DNA from: Todiramphus chloris collaris
Lineage: Eukaryota; Chordata; Aves; Coraciiformes; Alcedinidae
Direction of reading: 5' to 3'
Length of the DNA: 64,000 bases
Assembly (NCBI GenBank): GCA_025345505.1
Contig: JANVCC010000030.1
Location: 7,182,254 to 7,246,253 of the forward strand
Shown: positions 38,041 through 52,400 of the stretch, piece after piece
How the letters are laid out: every line of letters starts with the position of its first letter
Position numbering within the stretch: position 1 is the first letter of the stretch
Made by a program: the position numbers and the translations under genes
Notes under the pieces: generated by a model
Seen by the model: only the letters and a program-made list of their open reading frames with translations
Database searches by the model: none
What the model was told of the DNA's origin: nothing

Positions 38041-41000
38041 ACAGCACTGATATATTTGATTTGTATTTCTTTAAGATTCATGATGTATTAAAATATCCAA
38101 ATCCTCTAAAGTTTTCCTTGTAATATAAATAATACTTCTGTGTCTGGCATCCTAGGACTAATGAGATCCAGGTGCAAAAATCTGTATTCTTCATTTGCAT
38201 TATTTAGTTAACAGATTTCTGTTGTATATCTTTGGGTTCAGAATCTGTGTTATTTCAAGCATTTTTAAGCAGCGGAGCAATATTTGTAACTGCTAAACTC
38301 ACAGACCTACTCCAAAGGGAAGTAAAACTTCTATGGGGCACATTTACAACTAATACTATGGGGGTTTTGATTTGTGGGTTAAACTTTTGTTTTGTTGTTG
38401 AATAGATCCTAATTCTCTAGTATTAAAAGCATTGAGGGAAAGGAAATATGACCCTATGCACTGGTAGCCTTAGATGGACTTGGTGTGCTAGCCTCATCTT
38501 GTATTCTCTTAGTTTTTCCCACCTGTTGGAAATGTTTTTCTGTAGTACTCCAGGTGTGAGGGACCCCAGATGTAGTGATATCACTAACCTCTTCATGTTC
38601 TGAACGCAGAACCTTCCCTTTGGGTTCCTGATTTGGATTCATGTCTTGTTTACTGCTAGACAGCTGATTCATAATCTGTGGTAATAGTAAAGAAAATTTT
38701 TTCTGTGGCCCTTACATCTGGATGTCATTTATCTGGTACTTTGCTCAAGCATATTCATTTTACCTTCTGAGGTTGCTGTTAACCCAGAGTCTCATTCATA
38801 AAGCATCTACAGCCAATGAATTTAAGAAACATTCTTATAAATTTCTTGCAGAAGTATGGAAGTTTTTACAGGTCAGACTGAAGAGACAACAGGTGCCCAA
38901 CATTATGGCTGCTCTTTTACTCATGATGCTGATGTTATTAACACTTAACAACTGCTAATCAGGACCTGGACCATGAAGCCCCCAAAACTGTGGAAGGTGT
39001 TCAGCACAGGAGGCTGACAATTGTCAGCAACTGCATGAATCTACTCAGCTATTGAGTCATTTAATAATTACGGATTTTTGCTAGACCCTTGAGGTTAGAT
39101 TTGTTCCCTTTTCAGGTAGCAAAACCTGAGGCATAACCAATGAACAGTGGTGTGAACAGTCATTAAACAATGAACTGCAGGACCCACGGTTGATGAAGGT
39201 ACTCAGTAATTCAGCTAGAAGCTCACCTCGGAACTAGATTGTGTGACGGTCAGCATGATGGCCACACAAGGATAAATGGGCTGTGCATCAGAAATAAATC
39301 ACTCATGATTGTTCCCAGAGCACTTTTTAATGGTAAAATAGATGTAGATGTTTGTTGCACAGGATGTTTTCAGAGTTTTCTTCTCATTGACACATACTGT
39401 ATTAAGCATTCATATTAAGGCTTTGCCTCACCCCTCCTTGGTCTTTTTCTGTGACGATAGCCCTTGAGTCAGATCAATACAGGGAGTTGAGATTGGTTTG
39501 AGTATCATTAGGGAGGAAGGAACTGTTAAGAACTGTATCTGCTAAAATCTGACATTCCACTGACATCTCTGTGTTGCAATTTCTGGTTTCTTTCTTTTAC
39601 CAGCAAGAACATGGTGATTTTAGGGGACGGAGAAGTGGGTTATTCTCTGTAAACTAGTAAGCATACGTATGTAATGGTTGCAATTAAGAAATCAGCTTTG
39701 ATAAATTGTAGTGCCTTTGAATAAGGGCAGTTAGCAGAGGGGTAGATGCTGTTTTCTCAATAGTTTTACCAAGTCACAATTCAGTGTAAACTAGTAAATT
39801 AAAAGGTAACCTAGCTTTTAAGCTGTCCCCTTGTTAACAAAGATCCTGCTACAAGTCAGAAGTAGTTCCTTCGTAACGGAATGGTTTTCCATGTGTCCTA
39901 AAACTCCAGGGCACTCGTACTCAAAATGCATTGAACAATTGTGATTAAAATAGTGTATTTTTCCCAGCACCATAGCAAACTATTGACAGGTAAAGAATGC
40001 TACACTGGCCTTCTTTTGTGCCTTCCACCGAACTTCCAGTTCCAGTGTTTCTAATTGCCTTCCACCACTCAACAGGAGAACTGCAAATCCCAAGTGTTAA
40101 AATGCAGCCTAACAAACCACTGTGCAGTGAGCTGGTCCAAATGATGCAAATGTACCAGCTGTTGCCAAACAGCTTGATGCTGGAGCCCAGTTAAGTATTT
40201 ATGCCCCTGTAAAACACTTCCCAAAGCTTTGGCTTATATGTACTAAAAAGCCTTTGATTTAAACCAAAAATAAGCTTGTGAGGCAGCGTTAGGGGTGAGG
40301 AGGAGACCTTTTATGTAAACCATGGTTTAAGCATAAGGAAATTCTCTGCTTTTAAAATTGCCATTAAATCAACAGAACTCCAGTGACTGAAGCGTTTTAC
40401 CACCTTCTTTGACAGTAATATGTAATATTGAAGGCTGTGCCTGGGATGAAGGAAAGTTTTTCCTTCAAAAGAAAATGTTCTGTGCTGTGACTTTCATTTT
40501 TCAGCGGGAGCGTCTTTTGGGAATAGGACATGGGGGAAAAGGCACTGGAGGAAGTAGGAAGGACCGAAAATGGGATGATAACAGCAGGGTGTCCCTACTA
40601 GGAGAAGCACATCTGTGCCATGATTCTTCTGCTAGAGAGTACCACTAGCACTTGCCCTGTGTTTGGTTTTGTTTCTTTTTTTTCCTGAAACTCTGCAATC
40701 ACAGTGTGCCAGTACCGATCCCTTGGTATCTGTTGCTTGCCTAGTGCACTGCAGTACTGCTCGAAGGCTTTAACTCAAAATGGTGCTATTATGGTACCAG
40801 CAAGTGGGGAAGATTGGTACAAAACATACTTAAGAGCAGTTTGAGGAACAGGGTGAGGTAGAGGAGATGAATAGAAGGGAATTACAACAAATGCAGTGAG
40901 CTTTGTACTTACTACTGGATAAGTGTCTTGGTGTTGTGTGAACTACTTTTTAGTGATTGAAGCAGCCCGCAGAAGTGGGGCACTACAGCCAAAGAGTATG

Positions 41001-41544
41001 TTGCTTTGCATTGGATGTTTTATCTGGGGATATGTAATTTAAAAAAAAAAAAACCACAAATTTTGTTGCTTATTGCTTAGGAACATTATGGCCATGCCTT
41101 TAACTATGTTGCCTGTCTTGAAGGGCCTTTTCTTTATTTCCATGTAAAGGGGCTTGCCTCTAAGAGTACTTGGGGCTGTTACAATGTCAGGTACAATTTT
41201 AAATTGATGGTGTTACAGATGTAGTGTAATACTTGACTGTTTGGTATGAAGGGAAGGTGGAGTATTTTTCCTGTCTGCTTTAGGCTGTTGATGTATCTCA
41301 GCAGCAGCTGGCAGTATCTATGTTCAGACACCTAAGTTTATGATATAGTCAAAACAGAAACTCCAGCAGTTGATGCAGCATGCCTAAACTGGATGTCTAG
41401 TTAGACACACTAAATCTCTCCTACTTCAGCATATTTTGGTTGAAAACACTTTGCCTGTTTTGGTCTTTTTTAAGAATAGGAAATAAAAAACCCCTCATAA
41501 CTGTCTTTATAGTGGGTTTATACTATTTTAGCAGCAGAATCTTA
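38041..41544. other. Noncoding DNA
   Basis: No gene is recognised. An A13 run lies near 41040. Confidence 0.6.
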
Positions 41545-41605
41545 TCATTTAGGCTGAAAGGGACCTCTGGAGGTCCTGCAGTTCAACCTCCTGTCCAAAG
41601 AAGTT
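41545..41605 (-). mobile_element. Short reverse CR1 3' tail fragment
   Basis: GAAAGGGACCTCTGGAGGTCCTGCAGTTCAACCTCC is a diverged reverse complement of the CR1 3' end (compare GGGACCTCTGGGATCATCTAGTCCAACC at 30.6 kb). Only ~60 bases can be recognised. Confidence 0.65.
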
Positions 41606-44600
41606 ATGTCTGTTTGTAACTTGTTACAGCAATGTGGAGGTAAGAGCCTGTAAAATCCCTGAGAACCAAGGAGTGGACAGGCAAGGGAAGGACTGCATTA
41701 TCTCTTTATCAAGAGGGCATAATGGGAGTAAACAGATACAATTCAATAATAGGCAACAGTAGGAGAATATTGGGTATTTCAAACACTGCGTTAATACACT
41801 GTGTTAAGCCACAGCTAATTGGCATTTTATTGCCAAGTTTTCTAGTATCGCAAACTGCCACCTCCTAAGTTTCATTAAGTGTGAAATGCAAGTCATATTC
41901 CATTCATCAAAACACTGCTAAAAGGCCAGCTTCAAACTGATTCCCTTTCAAAGTGAGCAAGAAATGACTGAAGCTGAAGTAAAGCACTCAGATGGGAGAA
42001 TGGAGGAAATGTAAAATAGAGGATAGATTTTAGTAAGTGGACAATATCCAAGCAAGGTTGAAATGTTATCTGGGTGTTGTAACTATAAAGAAATGAAACA
42101 GGAAGAATCACAGGTATAGCAAGTTTGTGTAGAGGAGAGGGATGTAAGAGTTAAGTGTTCATAGTCAAGAAGTACTGTTTGATTAGCAAAACCTCAAAAA
42201 ATGTAGTGGCACAGGGAAAAGGAGGAGTTTCTCTTGTTGAGAGGAGATGCAGTGCTCAGTTCCTATTGGGCCCTGACTCTTCAAAGCCAGGAATACTAAA
42301 GAGCAGGAAGAAAGTAGCAATCTATAAATGAAAGCAAGCAATTAATGACAAGTTCAGTATACCCATTTAAATAAGCGAAAGTGGTGGTATTTTGGAGCCC
42401 TCAAATCTTGGGTGCCCTTTTGCTTTGGTGGCCATATGTTCCTGACAAGGTTGACAAAAACCCCTAAATGCTTCCAGTGTTGTTAGAGCCTTTTGTAATG
42501 GAGGTCTTAAGCTACCTGAAAGTACCAGAATGCCATCTAGGCACCAGGGTCCTAGTTCTGTGAAGGTAAGGGAAAGACTTGTGCTTAGGATGCTCAACAG
42601 AGTTCAAGGAAGAGGCTAGTGACACAACCTAGAGCAACTGAGGAAAGCTTAAGGGCCTAGCGATCCCGTGTGATGAGCCCCTGACACAAGAGCTTGTTAA
42701 GTGTTCAGCTTTCCCAATGTTACTTAATATTTTGAAACAATTGCATTTACTTTTAGCATGAACATGCCATCTTTATTTGAGGTGTATGGTAGGAGGGCTT
42801 ATAATTTTAATACAATACAAAACACATTAAAAATAAGCTACATGGTATCAATGACTTAGACCAGTATCTACATCCAGATAAGCTGCTAAGAAAGTGCTAA
42901 GAATATTCAGATAAAAAATTAACTGATTCACAACCTCAGTTCAATGTATCAGCAGGATGCACTGTTAAAAATTAGTAGTGATGGAAAACTCCAGATAGCA
43001 AGAGATAACTTTGTTCTTTAAAGAATCAGCATTGAAAAGAAGTTAGAACAAGATAAAATGATGGCAGAGGTTTTAAGGAATGAAGCGCTACTACTTCTAA
43101 AGCAGGAATAATCACAAATTTGCTGAAAATGTATGATTACTGTGCTGCTTAACATAAACATGGGTTCTTGGGGTGTTTTTCCTATATGCACACAGATCTG
43201 TTTATTTGGGATAGCTTCTTTTTGTTTTTTCAGGAAAAAATATGGTTGGTGTGATACTATTAAGAGCTAAAACGGGGAACAAGCTTGCTGCTTCTCAGTA
43301 AGACTCAGGAAAAGTAAATGTCTTCCAGAACACCAGGTCAGAAAGCATTTGTCTCTAATGGTTTAGTTCACCATATTGTAAAGATCAGTGCAATTTACAC
43401 AATTCTGATCTCTCTTGTAGCCTAAATTTCAGTACAGTTTAGGCTTTGGCACAGATGTAACTCTTCTCACTAGAGTTAATTCTTCTCATCCAGTGGCCCC
43501 TGAGAATCTTCCACTCTCTCTTTCCCAGTAAATTATATTAATTGCCAATTCAGATGATGTGATAAGCTCAGATCTGAGTGGCCTGGATTGTCTTAACGTT
43601 TGACTATGGTAATAGCTTTGTCTATTTAGAGATAGGTTTTTTTCAGGAAAATATTAAATACTAACTGATCTTCCCTTTATTTTTTCCCATTATAGTCTCT
43701 GTAATAATACAAAAGTAAATTTGAGTAAAATATGGTCAAAATTGGACGTTCAAGTGTATAAAGCAAAGCCATATCTGTGTATATATGTCCGTTTTCTATC
43801 CACACAGCTGCTGTAATGCAGGAGCCAAGGGTCTGTGCTTTGTGTAGCAATAGGGCAGAATAGCACAAATTCTGGGAGTGAAGCTGTTGTTTGGACTAAA
43901 CATTGTAGGTAAAGATCGTGCCCCATGGCCTGAAGTTCATAAAATTTACCTTGAGTTAGTAAAGTGAAGAGCACAAGATCCAATGATTATCAAACAGCAC
44001 AGTGGGGGAAAAGGCAGTCATACAGGATATGGCACGACACTATGATATGGCTTTAGTTCACGTACTGTTCTGCGTGTGATATGTTTTCAAAACTTCTCTG
44101 TCTGTTATGTGATTATCATTCTTTAGCCAAGGTCATGAGCTACTGATTATAGATTTTAGTTCTCAGGAACAAATGTTTTTCTAAACCCATATCTGGTAAC
44201 TTTTTTTATCACATACTAGTGGTTGAGCACTCATGTCAGCACATTTTAAATGTTCCTAAATGCACATTACTCAAGCCATTTTTTTTAAAAAACATACAGT
44301 GAAGTTTACTTCTGAGAATTGTTAGTATGTGCATCTACAGCAAGGTCCTGTTATGGTTTCATGTGTAGCTATCAGCCTCAGCAGTATTGTGAGAAGGGAG
44401 ATGTGTTGCAGAGTATCAATATTCTCATCTTGGTCGGGGGACAGAGAGGCACAGGCCAGGCACATGCTGCTCTTCTTATGGAAGCTACTGTGCCGAACCA
44501 CCTTCCTGTTTCTTCTTCCCCACAGATTACATGAAGTGGGAGGAAAATGCTCATTTTCTTTCCTACCCCTTTTTCCAGCATGCCACAAAAACTGTGTCTG

Positions 44601-47600
44601 AGTTCTTTTTCCTTGGGGACAAATGACTGTACTTTTTAGGCTTGACTTTTGGGGATATATTTCTTAGGGAGTGGCTTACCTAGGGGGAGATCTGAGATTT
44701 TTTACTCTCAGCTTGCCCTCATTATCTTTTCCACAGAGGTCCTTTCTCCATCCCAGTGCAGGAAGGCTCAGTTACTTGAAGAGCCCACAAACCATTGCTA
44801 ATTATAGCTGACTTAATAGAGAAAGCTAATATCAATGCTAGTTTACTGTTCTGCAAGTTGCTACAGTTCATCTCGTACCTCTTAAAAAATCTAAGGGAGC
44901 AATGAGACAGGCAGTTGCATATGGAAACCCTAACAGCTATTCCTACCAGTTAGCTCTGTGTGTTTCTTGCCCCAGACTCTTTTCCAGGACAGCAGTGATT
45001 TCTAGAAAATAATGCTTTGCGACCTCAGAAGGGAGATATTGAAAGAGTGTTTTGGTTTTCCCATCTTGGCCTTCCCCTCCACAGGGTCTTGCAGTTCAGC
45101 AGGGGAAAAGTACTAGAAAATAATACATCTTCCTCCTGGGGCTGCTGCCAGAGAATGGAGCTGGTCAATGTGCACATACGCTGCCCTCTGACTGCTGCTG
45201 GGTCAATCTGTGTCTGAGAAGGAGCCTTCCAATGCTCTTTTCAGTACCATTGCTATACATCTGCTCTGAGCATTGCTGTCAGAAATACTCCCCTACTCAG
45301 GCTCCCACTCCCATGAACTAGTGCACCTAGTAAAGGTGGAATTTTTATGTTCAAATAAAAATTAGCAAAGAGATGACATTCCTTTGCTGATTTCCAGTTG
45401 CTGTTGTTGGTCTGTTGCTGGAATATGTGCACTTTTAGCTACTTTTCTAGAGCTAAGCATCTTTGTCAGAGGTTGTATTGGCAAAAGACATTAGGCACTG
45501 TCAGTGCAGGGCTTACAGCTGCTGACACGGCTGTGTTGCTGGAGTGCATCCACTTTGGCACTTCATTGGTAACTGGGTCAGCTGTGACCTTGCGTGCTTA
45601 ACACAGACAATGGAAGGCTGAACTGGACAAAGCTACTTCACCTATTTTTTTGTGTGGCTGTATAAAAAGCCGTGGTGAAAAAATGTTGCGCATACTTCAT
45701 TCTCTGCTGATCAGAATTTGTTGTGTAATCAAGCCAAAGCTGTCTGAACAGCTTGATGCATAGCCGTTTCTTGTATGGCTTCTAGAATTGTGTATATGGA
45801 ATTGTTGACTGTCTTGAAGTTATCTAAAGGAATTCTTGCCAATTCAGTGGAAACAAAAATTATAGAGAGGTATAACCTTATCAGTAGGCATTTGTTTTCT
45901 TCTTGGATCTATTGAGAGTCAAGTACTAGCTACTATTTCCTCAAGTTTTTGCAAGACCAACACAGAACCTTCAGGATTTGTCTCTAGCAATTATATGGAT
46001 TTTTTTTTAGTATGTTTTGCTGGATTATCTGAGGAACAATATGAAATAAATTAAATAAAACCTGTTTTGGTATCTGCACCAGAGGACATTCAGATTGTTT
46101 TTATAGCTGGCTGCAGTAGTTATCAAGAATCCTGTATTTCTCCAAGGGGTGCTGGGGACAAGTGCACATGTACTGCCTCCTTACAGCTTTTGCTTCAACG
46201 GAACATATACGTTTCCAATTTCCATTTCTATGTCATGGATAAAATTTAAACCTTTTCTTTCCTATACCCTCTTTCCTCAAGAAGTAGTCCTCTGTTAACC
46301 AGGTAAGCCAGCAGCAGGAGCAGAGGCAACTCTGAATTAAAATGCTCCAATGTATTACAGCTGCCCAACTTGGCTTTTGCTTTCCAACAGCCCTAATTTT
46401 GCATGTTGTTTTGCATTTCGATGTTTAATAACGCAAACACCTAGCCAACTGTCAGTTTCTTTTCTGAACTGACACAGTAGTTTAACATTAATACAAAGCC
46501 CCAAAATCTGGGCTATACTCCCTAAAACAGAAGATAGGGCACTTAAGAAGTGGTTCTCCCTCAAAGTGGAGCACTTATGTAATATCTTCCAATTCCAAAC
46601 AAGCTAGCAGCATGTTGATATAGGGAGCAAATGGCCACAGAAAGAATTCCATGATGGTTCTCCATGAGGATATGGCTCTAGAAAAATAGCTTGGGGGGAG
46701 AGGGTAGGGGGCAAGGGGGTGTTTATACCAAAACTAATCTTGCATTTGAAGGTAAGTGATTATTCCAAAATAAATTACTTTTATTAGAGAAGAATATCCA
46801 CAGTAGGAACTATTATAATGCATTTCACTACATTGCCAAGCACAAACTAGAAAGAATAGTCATTTTATTTTAAAGAATATCTAGCTTGTGTCAGCTTGTT
46901 TTCTTTAAGGCCATTTCCATCATTAGAACAGCATTGGATGGCCTGTTTCTATTCAGAGGTTCTTACTTCGGTGTTCTCAAAAGCTGTTTTCCAAGAGGTT
47001 ACCAAAACAGCAGACATATAGAAAGCTTTAGTATTCTGGCTGGGAAGATAACTGCTTTTTTTCCTCTTCAATCTGTTGGACAGCATACCTTTCCCTGAGG
47101 TTTGTTTGGTCCGCAACAGAATCTTATTTACTGCTAAGAAGTGCTTCAACCCTGCCTTTGTTCAGCTCCTAGGGACCACACAACTCTTTCTGTGAAACAG
47201 ATAGTTCTCTTTGTTTCAGCCATTGCTAGACATAAATGATCTCTCACCTCTGGCTTCAGTAGCCTTTTCATGGAAATTCTCATCAAATCTGTCAAACTAA
47301 GGTTGAAATTGTCATTGTTCTTGAAAACAAGGTTGCTTATTTTGTTAAATTCCGCCCTTTCAATTTCTAAGAATACCTTTCAAAGTATTCATACTTTTTC
47401 AAACAAGGTGTTTCCTTTCTCTACAAATTAATACTCTTAATTGAGGAAAGCAACATTAGGTTTAGGTTAAGAGGACAGTACATTAGCTCCCTGGTTAACA
47501 AATGGCAGGGACAATCACTTTGTACTACAGCAGAATGCAGAAGCCCCTACCCTTGGTATAGACCTAGTGCACTGCGTGTGAGAAAGCCTTGGCACGGTAC

Positions 47601-49279
47601 CCTCTGCCACAAATATTTTAATCCTTTCTGCAGTGTAAATAACAAAGTTAATTGGTGATAAACAAAACTTTACCAACTTGGAGGAAAAAAAGAGACATAA
47701 AAAGCCAATTAAAAGAAAAGGCCCTAGTCACATTAAAACTGCAATTAGCAACTCTAGAATAAATGTATCAGAGGGAGAGATTAAAACTTGTGACAATAAC
47801 ATAAAGGTGTTATTTGTGCATTCAGTTTCTTTCCTTTTCTGTGATACATATTTTACAGAAAGTAGGCTTCCTACAGCAGATTATATGTGCTCTGTGTTGT
47901 TTTGTTTTCAACATGTGCACGAATTGGCAGGGCTGGCTGGTCTTCTTTAGGTCCCATTTTATTGTTAGTGACAAAGTCGTCTTGGAATTTCTCCTGTTTC
48001 CATCCAGCATCATCCAGTGGTTAGAAAGCAGTGCAATAACGGAGGAAGCCCTGCATCCTCTCAGGGAATGATGTGGCATTCTCTCCACTAATTCTGTCTG
48101 TGAGGAGTTGTTGTCAATAACTTTTCTTCCTCCTGACAAAGGAGAATGAGGCAGGATTTTTTTCTTATTGAAGCTAATCTTTTTAAAAGGAAGCATGCAG
48201 CTGGATGGATTGTAGTGACAGAGGGAGAAATCAGTTAACTGAAATTGTTAGTGTCTAGGAGTCAAATCTAGGATAAAATTTAGCACAGGTTCAGTGTAGA
48301 TCTGGGCTTTATTTTTTCCAACCATAGAGAGTTTTATGCATATCTGATTTGTGAGACTTCGTGAAAGGCTTGTTGGGACTACTAGGTTTCCACTAAAATC
48401 AAATTATGTATTTGAATGTTTTTTACATTTAATTCTCTATTTCTGCTATATATAGACTAGTAGGCTCAAATTTATTTTGTTTTTCCTCTTATTATTCTTA
48501 TGAGTCCTTCAGCCCAACCAACTTTAATACCGGTGTACTGCATTTGTATGTATTAGGCTTATTTCTAGGACTTTCTCTTCATATAAAAATTGAAGAGGCA
48601 GAAAACTCTGTGCCACCAGGTATCACTGATGCTCAGTGTACAAATCAAAAAAAGAATTAAGAGATTGGTATAGTATGGATAATGCCTTAAGTAGATCAAG
48701 CTTGAAATACATAAGCCCTTGCTTCAGCGATTGTGCTGGGTCTACAGTTATTTCCCATATGTGCCTGTATCAGGCTTAGCTGATGATCCCCTCTGGGGCT
48801 GGTCACTCCTTTATCTGATGTAACTTTGTCTCCGCTATCAGGTACAGTTTGGGCACATCACTGGTCTTATCTCTCTGGTAAATTACCTTGTGGCAAGGTT
48901 CAAAAAGGAATTGAACAGCCCAGAAAAGTCAACATGAAATGTAGTCCAGGAAAGCAGCTTCCAATTACAGCCCTTGTATGCTACCTTGGTCCCACTGTTC
49001 TCATTTTAACCAAGAACTTGTTTGCCTGGTGGCTTTTAGCCTTTTCTCTCAATTTTCTTGTTGCTGTGTCCTAAAAATGTTTAACTCTCAAGGGCTCCTT
49101 TTACAGTAGCTTTTCTCTAATGATAAATGTTACGAACTTAATTTTGGTCTTGCAGTCTTCATGAAATTCTTTTCCCTGCGCTTTGAAGTGTTCACTCTGT
49201 ATCTTTTACGTAGACTGTTTTGATAAGATGCTGCCAATCACAATGGCTGTGATAAAACCAACTGTGGAAAATCCCTTCA
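41606..49279. other. Noncoding DNA, long repeat-poor stretch
   Basis: Nearly 7.7 kb without a recognisable transposon, RNA gene or coding exon. Repeat-poor stretches upstream of a developmental gene can hold enhancers, but nothing here proves it. Confidence 0.55.
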
Positions 49280-49400
49280 GTTTGCAGCGTCAGGAGGCCT
49301 GGGAGTGCCCAGAGCCCCGGCCGGGGGCACTGCCCGGAGCTGCACACTGCACGGGCATGAGGGCCAGGTCTGGGGATGGCCTTGATCTCTGTTCTCAGCT
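49280..49400. other. Small isolated GC-rich block with a CCCCGGCCGGGG palindrome
   Basis: About 120 bases of GC-rich sequence with some CpG stand alone in AT-rich DNA. A 12-bp perfect palindrome (49315-49326) is flanked by AGTGC and GCACT, so a GC-rich bulged hairpin is possible. No gene or repeat family is recognised. Confidence 0.5.
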
Positions 49401-52400
49401 GTGCAGCTCCTACTGCACAGAGGCAGCTGGAACCTGCACTTCTTCCAGTTTCCTTTAACACTGAGCTCATTTTGTAGTGCTCCAAATACTATGAAATGTG
49501 GAGGGTTTTTTTCATTTCTGCACTATTGTCACATTAGGGGATTTTTAAAACAGCAGCTTCTGTTTGTTCAGAATGTGTTCAGACTTTTGTTGGTCAAGTC
49601 TGCAGCTCTTCTGCTGCGTTTCTTGTAGAAGATGCGTAGTTGAAGGAGCTGATGCTGTGGACACAAGATAAAGGCTGTGATTATCCACAACTTGGCTTTG
49701 CCAGTCAATTTATTCCATTAAGCAGTACACTTGAAATTCCTTGCGCTTTTCAGGTGGTTGGCTTCTGTCTAAAAGCCTTCAAAGAGCTGAATTGTGCATA
49801 TTTCCAGTTTAGCTGCACAACTCTAAGCATATGATTGCTATATAGCCAGTTTATTTTATAGCTTTCAGCTTATTTGCTTCATTACACGGCTTCTTAAATT
49901 GAGGCTTCAAGAGGCAAGTGATTAGTTACTTTTGTGCATGTATCTCAGTTTTCATGAACTTTAGCATCTCTGCTTTGTCTGCTTACCATTTACGTTACGA
50001 CATCAGCAAGGAAGGATGAATGCCTCTTCTAATTAGTTCTTTCCCTGGAGGATCTCAAGGCAAAATTCTGTAAGCACATTTGCTTTAGAATGCAATTTCC
50101 AAAACGAGTTGTCAGTTTTTTGATCAAGATCAAGGAAACAATGGTATAAAAGATTAAGAAACAGTGCATGTGTTCATGGGACGTTTATATGTTTGCGGAA
50201 GTCCCAATGGCAAAGACAAGGATCTTCCTTGTGCATTGTAGCATTACTTAGGAGCATAAAAATAAAACAATTATATTTCAAATAATATTTAGATTAATAT
50301 GTATGACTCTCAAAATCCGTGCCAGCAAGTTTGGCCATAAGCCAATCATAAGCTTCAGGTCACTGCAGAATGTTACTAAGCTGCTCATACAGAAATTATT
50401 CTAGCGCCGTTTTCTGTCTCAATACCTGTTACAGGTCTGGATAGAGCCAATGTGCAGAAACTTTGCTGGCTGCCCTGACTTGCTTCCACCATGAGACCAC
50501 CAGCTTGGCATTGCTATATGTGTGTCACACTAATAGCCCTACCAGAAGCCAAGTGTTTGTGTCCCATTTGTGTTCTGAGGGGTTTTACAGAGCAAGGCTG
50601 AAAGGATTACGCTTGTTCCTTGCTAACAGGCATGTCATAGTGGACAGCTGCTGCATGAGGACGAGTCAGGGGAAAGTGAAATCTTGCCCAAACTCCCCTA
50701 ACATTTATTTAATCCCCATGTATTATTGGGTAATAATATGCCACCAACAAATAGGCCTGTCCTTTCTATCGAGTCCAGATAGCATCATCTTGCAGCTGTT
50801 GCAGTGCAAGCAGGGGAAAAAAATATCTTGAGTAAGGAGCAGCTGGCACCTTGTGCCTTCTTTGTGGACCCACAAACCCCTTCTTTAAGTAGATTAATAC
50901 CTTAGAAACTATACATACTTCAGCTTCAGATCCATCTCCCTGCTTAAACTTGTAGGCACTTGTATATTTTGGAAGATCAGCTAAGGTCTTTCTGATGTTT
51001 CAAGGTCCTGACAGATATTTGGGCCTGACCTCTGCAGTTTTATGGCAGCACGTGCATGCAGCTTTGGTAAGTCCAACCTTTGTTTATGTTTGTCCACAGG
51101 AAGTCTGGAAGCAGTAAGCTGCAAATGAAGGCTTATGGGGTGGACTTACTTACACTATCTTCCCTTTGCAAGAGAGAAAACAATCAGGTTCCTAGGTCTG
51201 TCTTACTAGTCTTATGCTGACCTGCTTCTATGCCACAGATGTTTAGATCGACAGCATCCGCATGAGAAGGGGGATGTTAACATAACCCCATGGTCTTTGA
51301 AGGTAGTTCTAGAACTCAGATTTGATCTCTGTAGTAGGTGAACTACTGTCTCTGGTAGCTTTCAAACAGCAGACCTTTCCAGTGGCCCTCAAAAAAGTAT
51401 TTCAAGAGCCTGAAATCGGAACCAGGCTTGCCAGGCCTGATGGTTTTTGGCATCTTCAGTGCTTGCTTTCCTGACTGACATGGAACCATGTTCTACCTGG
51501 GGAGCAGTGATCACTTTGTTGTCTGTGCAAGCTGTGGGGTGGTGTGGCTAACCTAGAGCATTAGTACTGAACTCGTAGAGTCTTTACACTCACTATGGGT
51601 TTCCAGCTAGGAGAAAAAGTATCACAAACTGGTGTGTTAAGTGCTGCCGTTCTTTGCAAATGTGTGAGCCTGGGAACTACTGGTGATGTTGCAACAGCAG
51701 CTGATGAGCAAAATGAGTTTAGAAAGCCCTGTTCTACACTTTGCTACAAGTCTGAGCATTGGTAGTACAGGTCAACTGCTAAATCCCATCATTGTGACTC
51801 CTCACTGTTGACACACTATATAGTACACATGTATACATATCACCAAAGCAAATGAGAGTATCACATACCCAATCTTCCTGAAGGGGGAAAAAAAAAATCC
51901 ATCTAGATTGGAATTAACAAGCTAAGTGGTTTGTTTCAATTGGTTTGGCATAACAGGGAGCTTATCTTTGGGAAGCGAAGTAAATACACTCTTTTTTCTT
52001 AATTGTGCATAGTAGAACTTTATTTAAGGTGCCTTGATGGAGATATTAAAAGTTTGCAAGTGTTTAAAGAGGATTTTTTTACCTTTTTGGTTGATTTATA
52101 TTAGTACAGAGCAAACTGGTGTAACTTCTGTGCTAAAAAGTCTTTAGATTTCCCCTGCTTAATAAAGCTGATATTTATTTATTGGGCTTTGAGATAAGTA
52201 TTTCATTGAGGTTTAGTGGCAGAGGTGGTATGTGGTTTACATGTTTCCTGCTGCTACTTTCTCCTGGGAGGCTTTCTGTAATAAGCTCTACTCTCAGTAT
52301 ACTGGAGTTTGTCCTCACTTCAGTATTAACTCAGATGTTGCTTTTCATCTGATTTCTAACCGCAAATACATAAAACTTCAGCTCAGGTGTGTGTTAGTAA

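Noticed and set aside
39085-39150. MIR-like TTTTCAGGTAGCAAAACCTGAGGC
   Set aside because: Only a few words match reversed MIR and the order is lost soon after.
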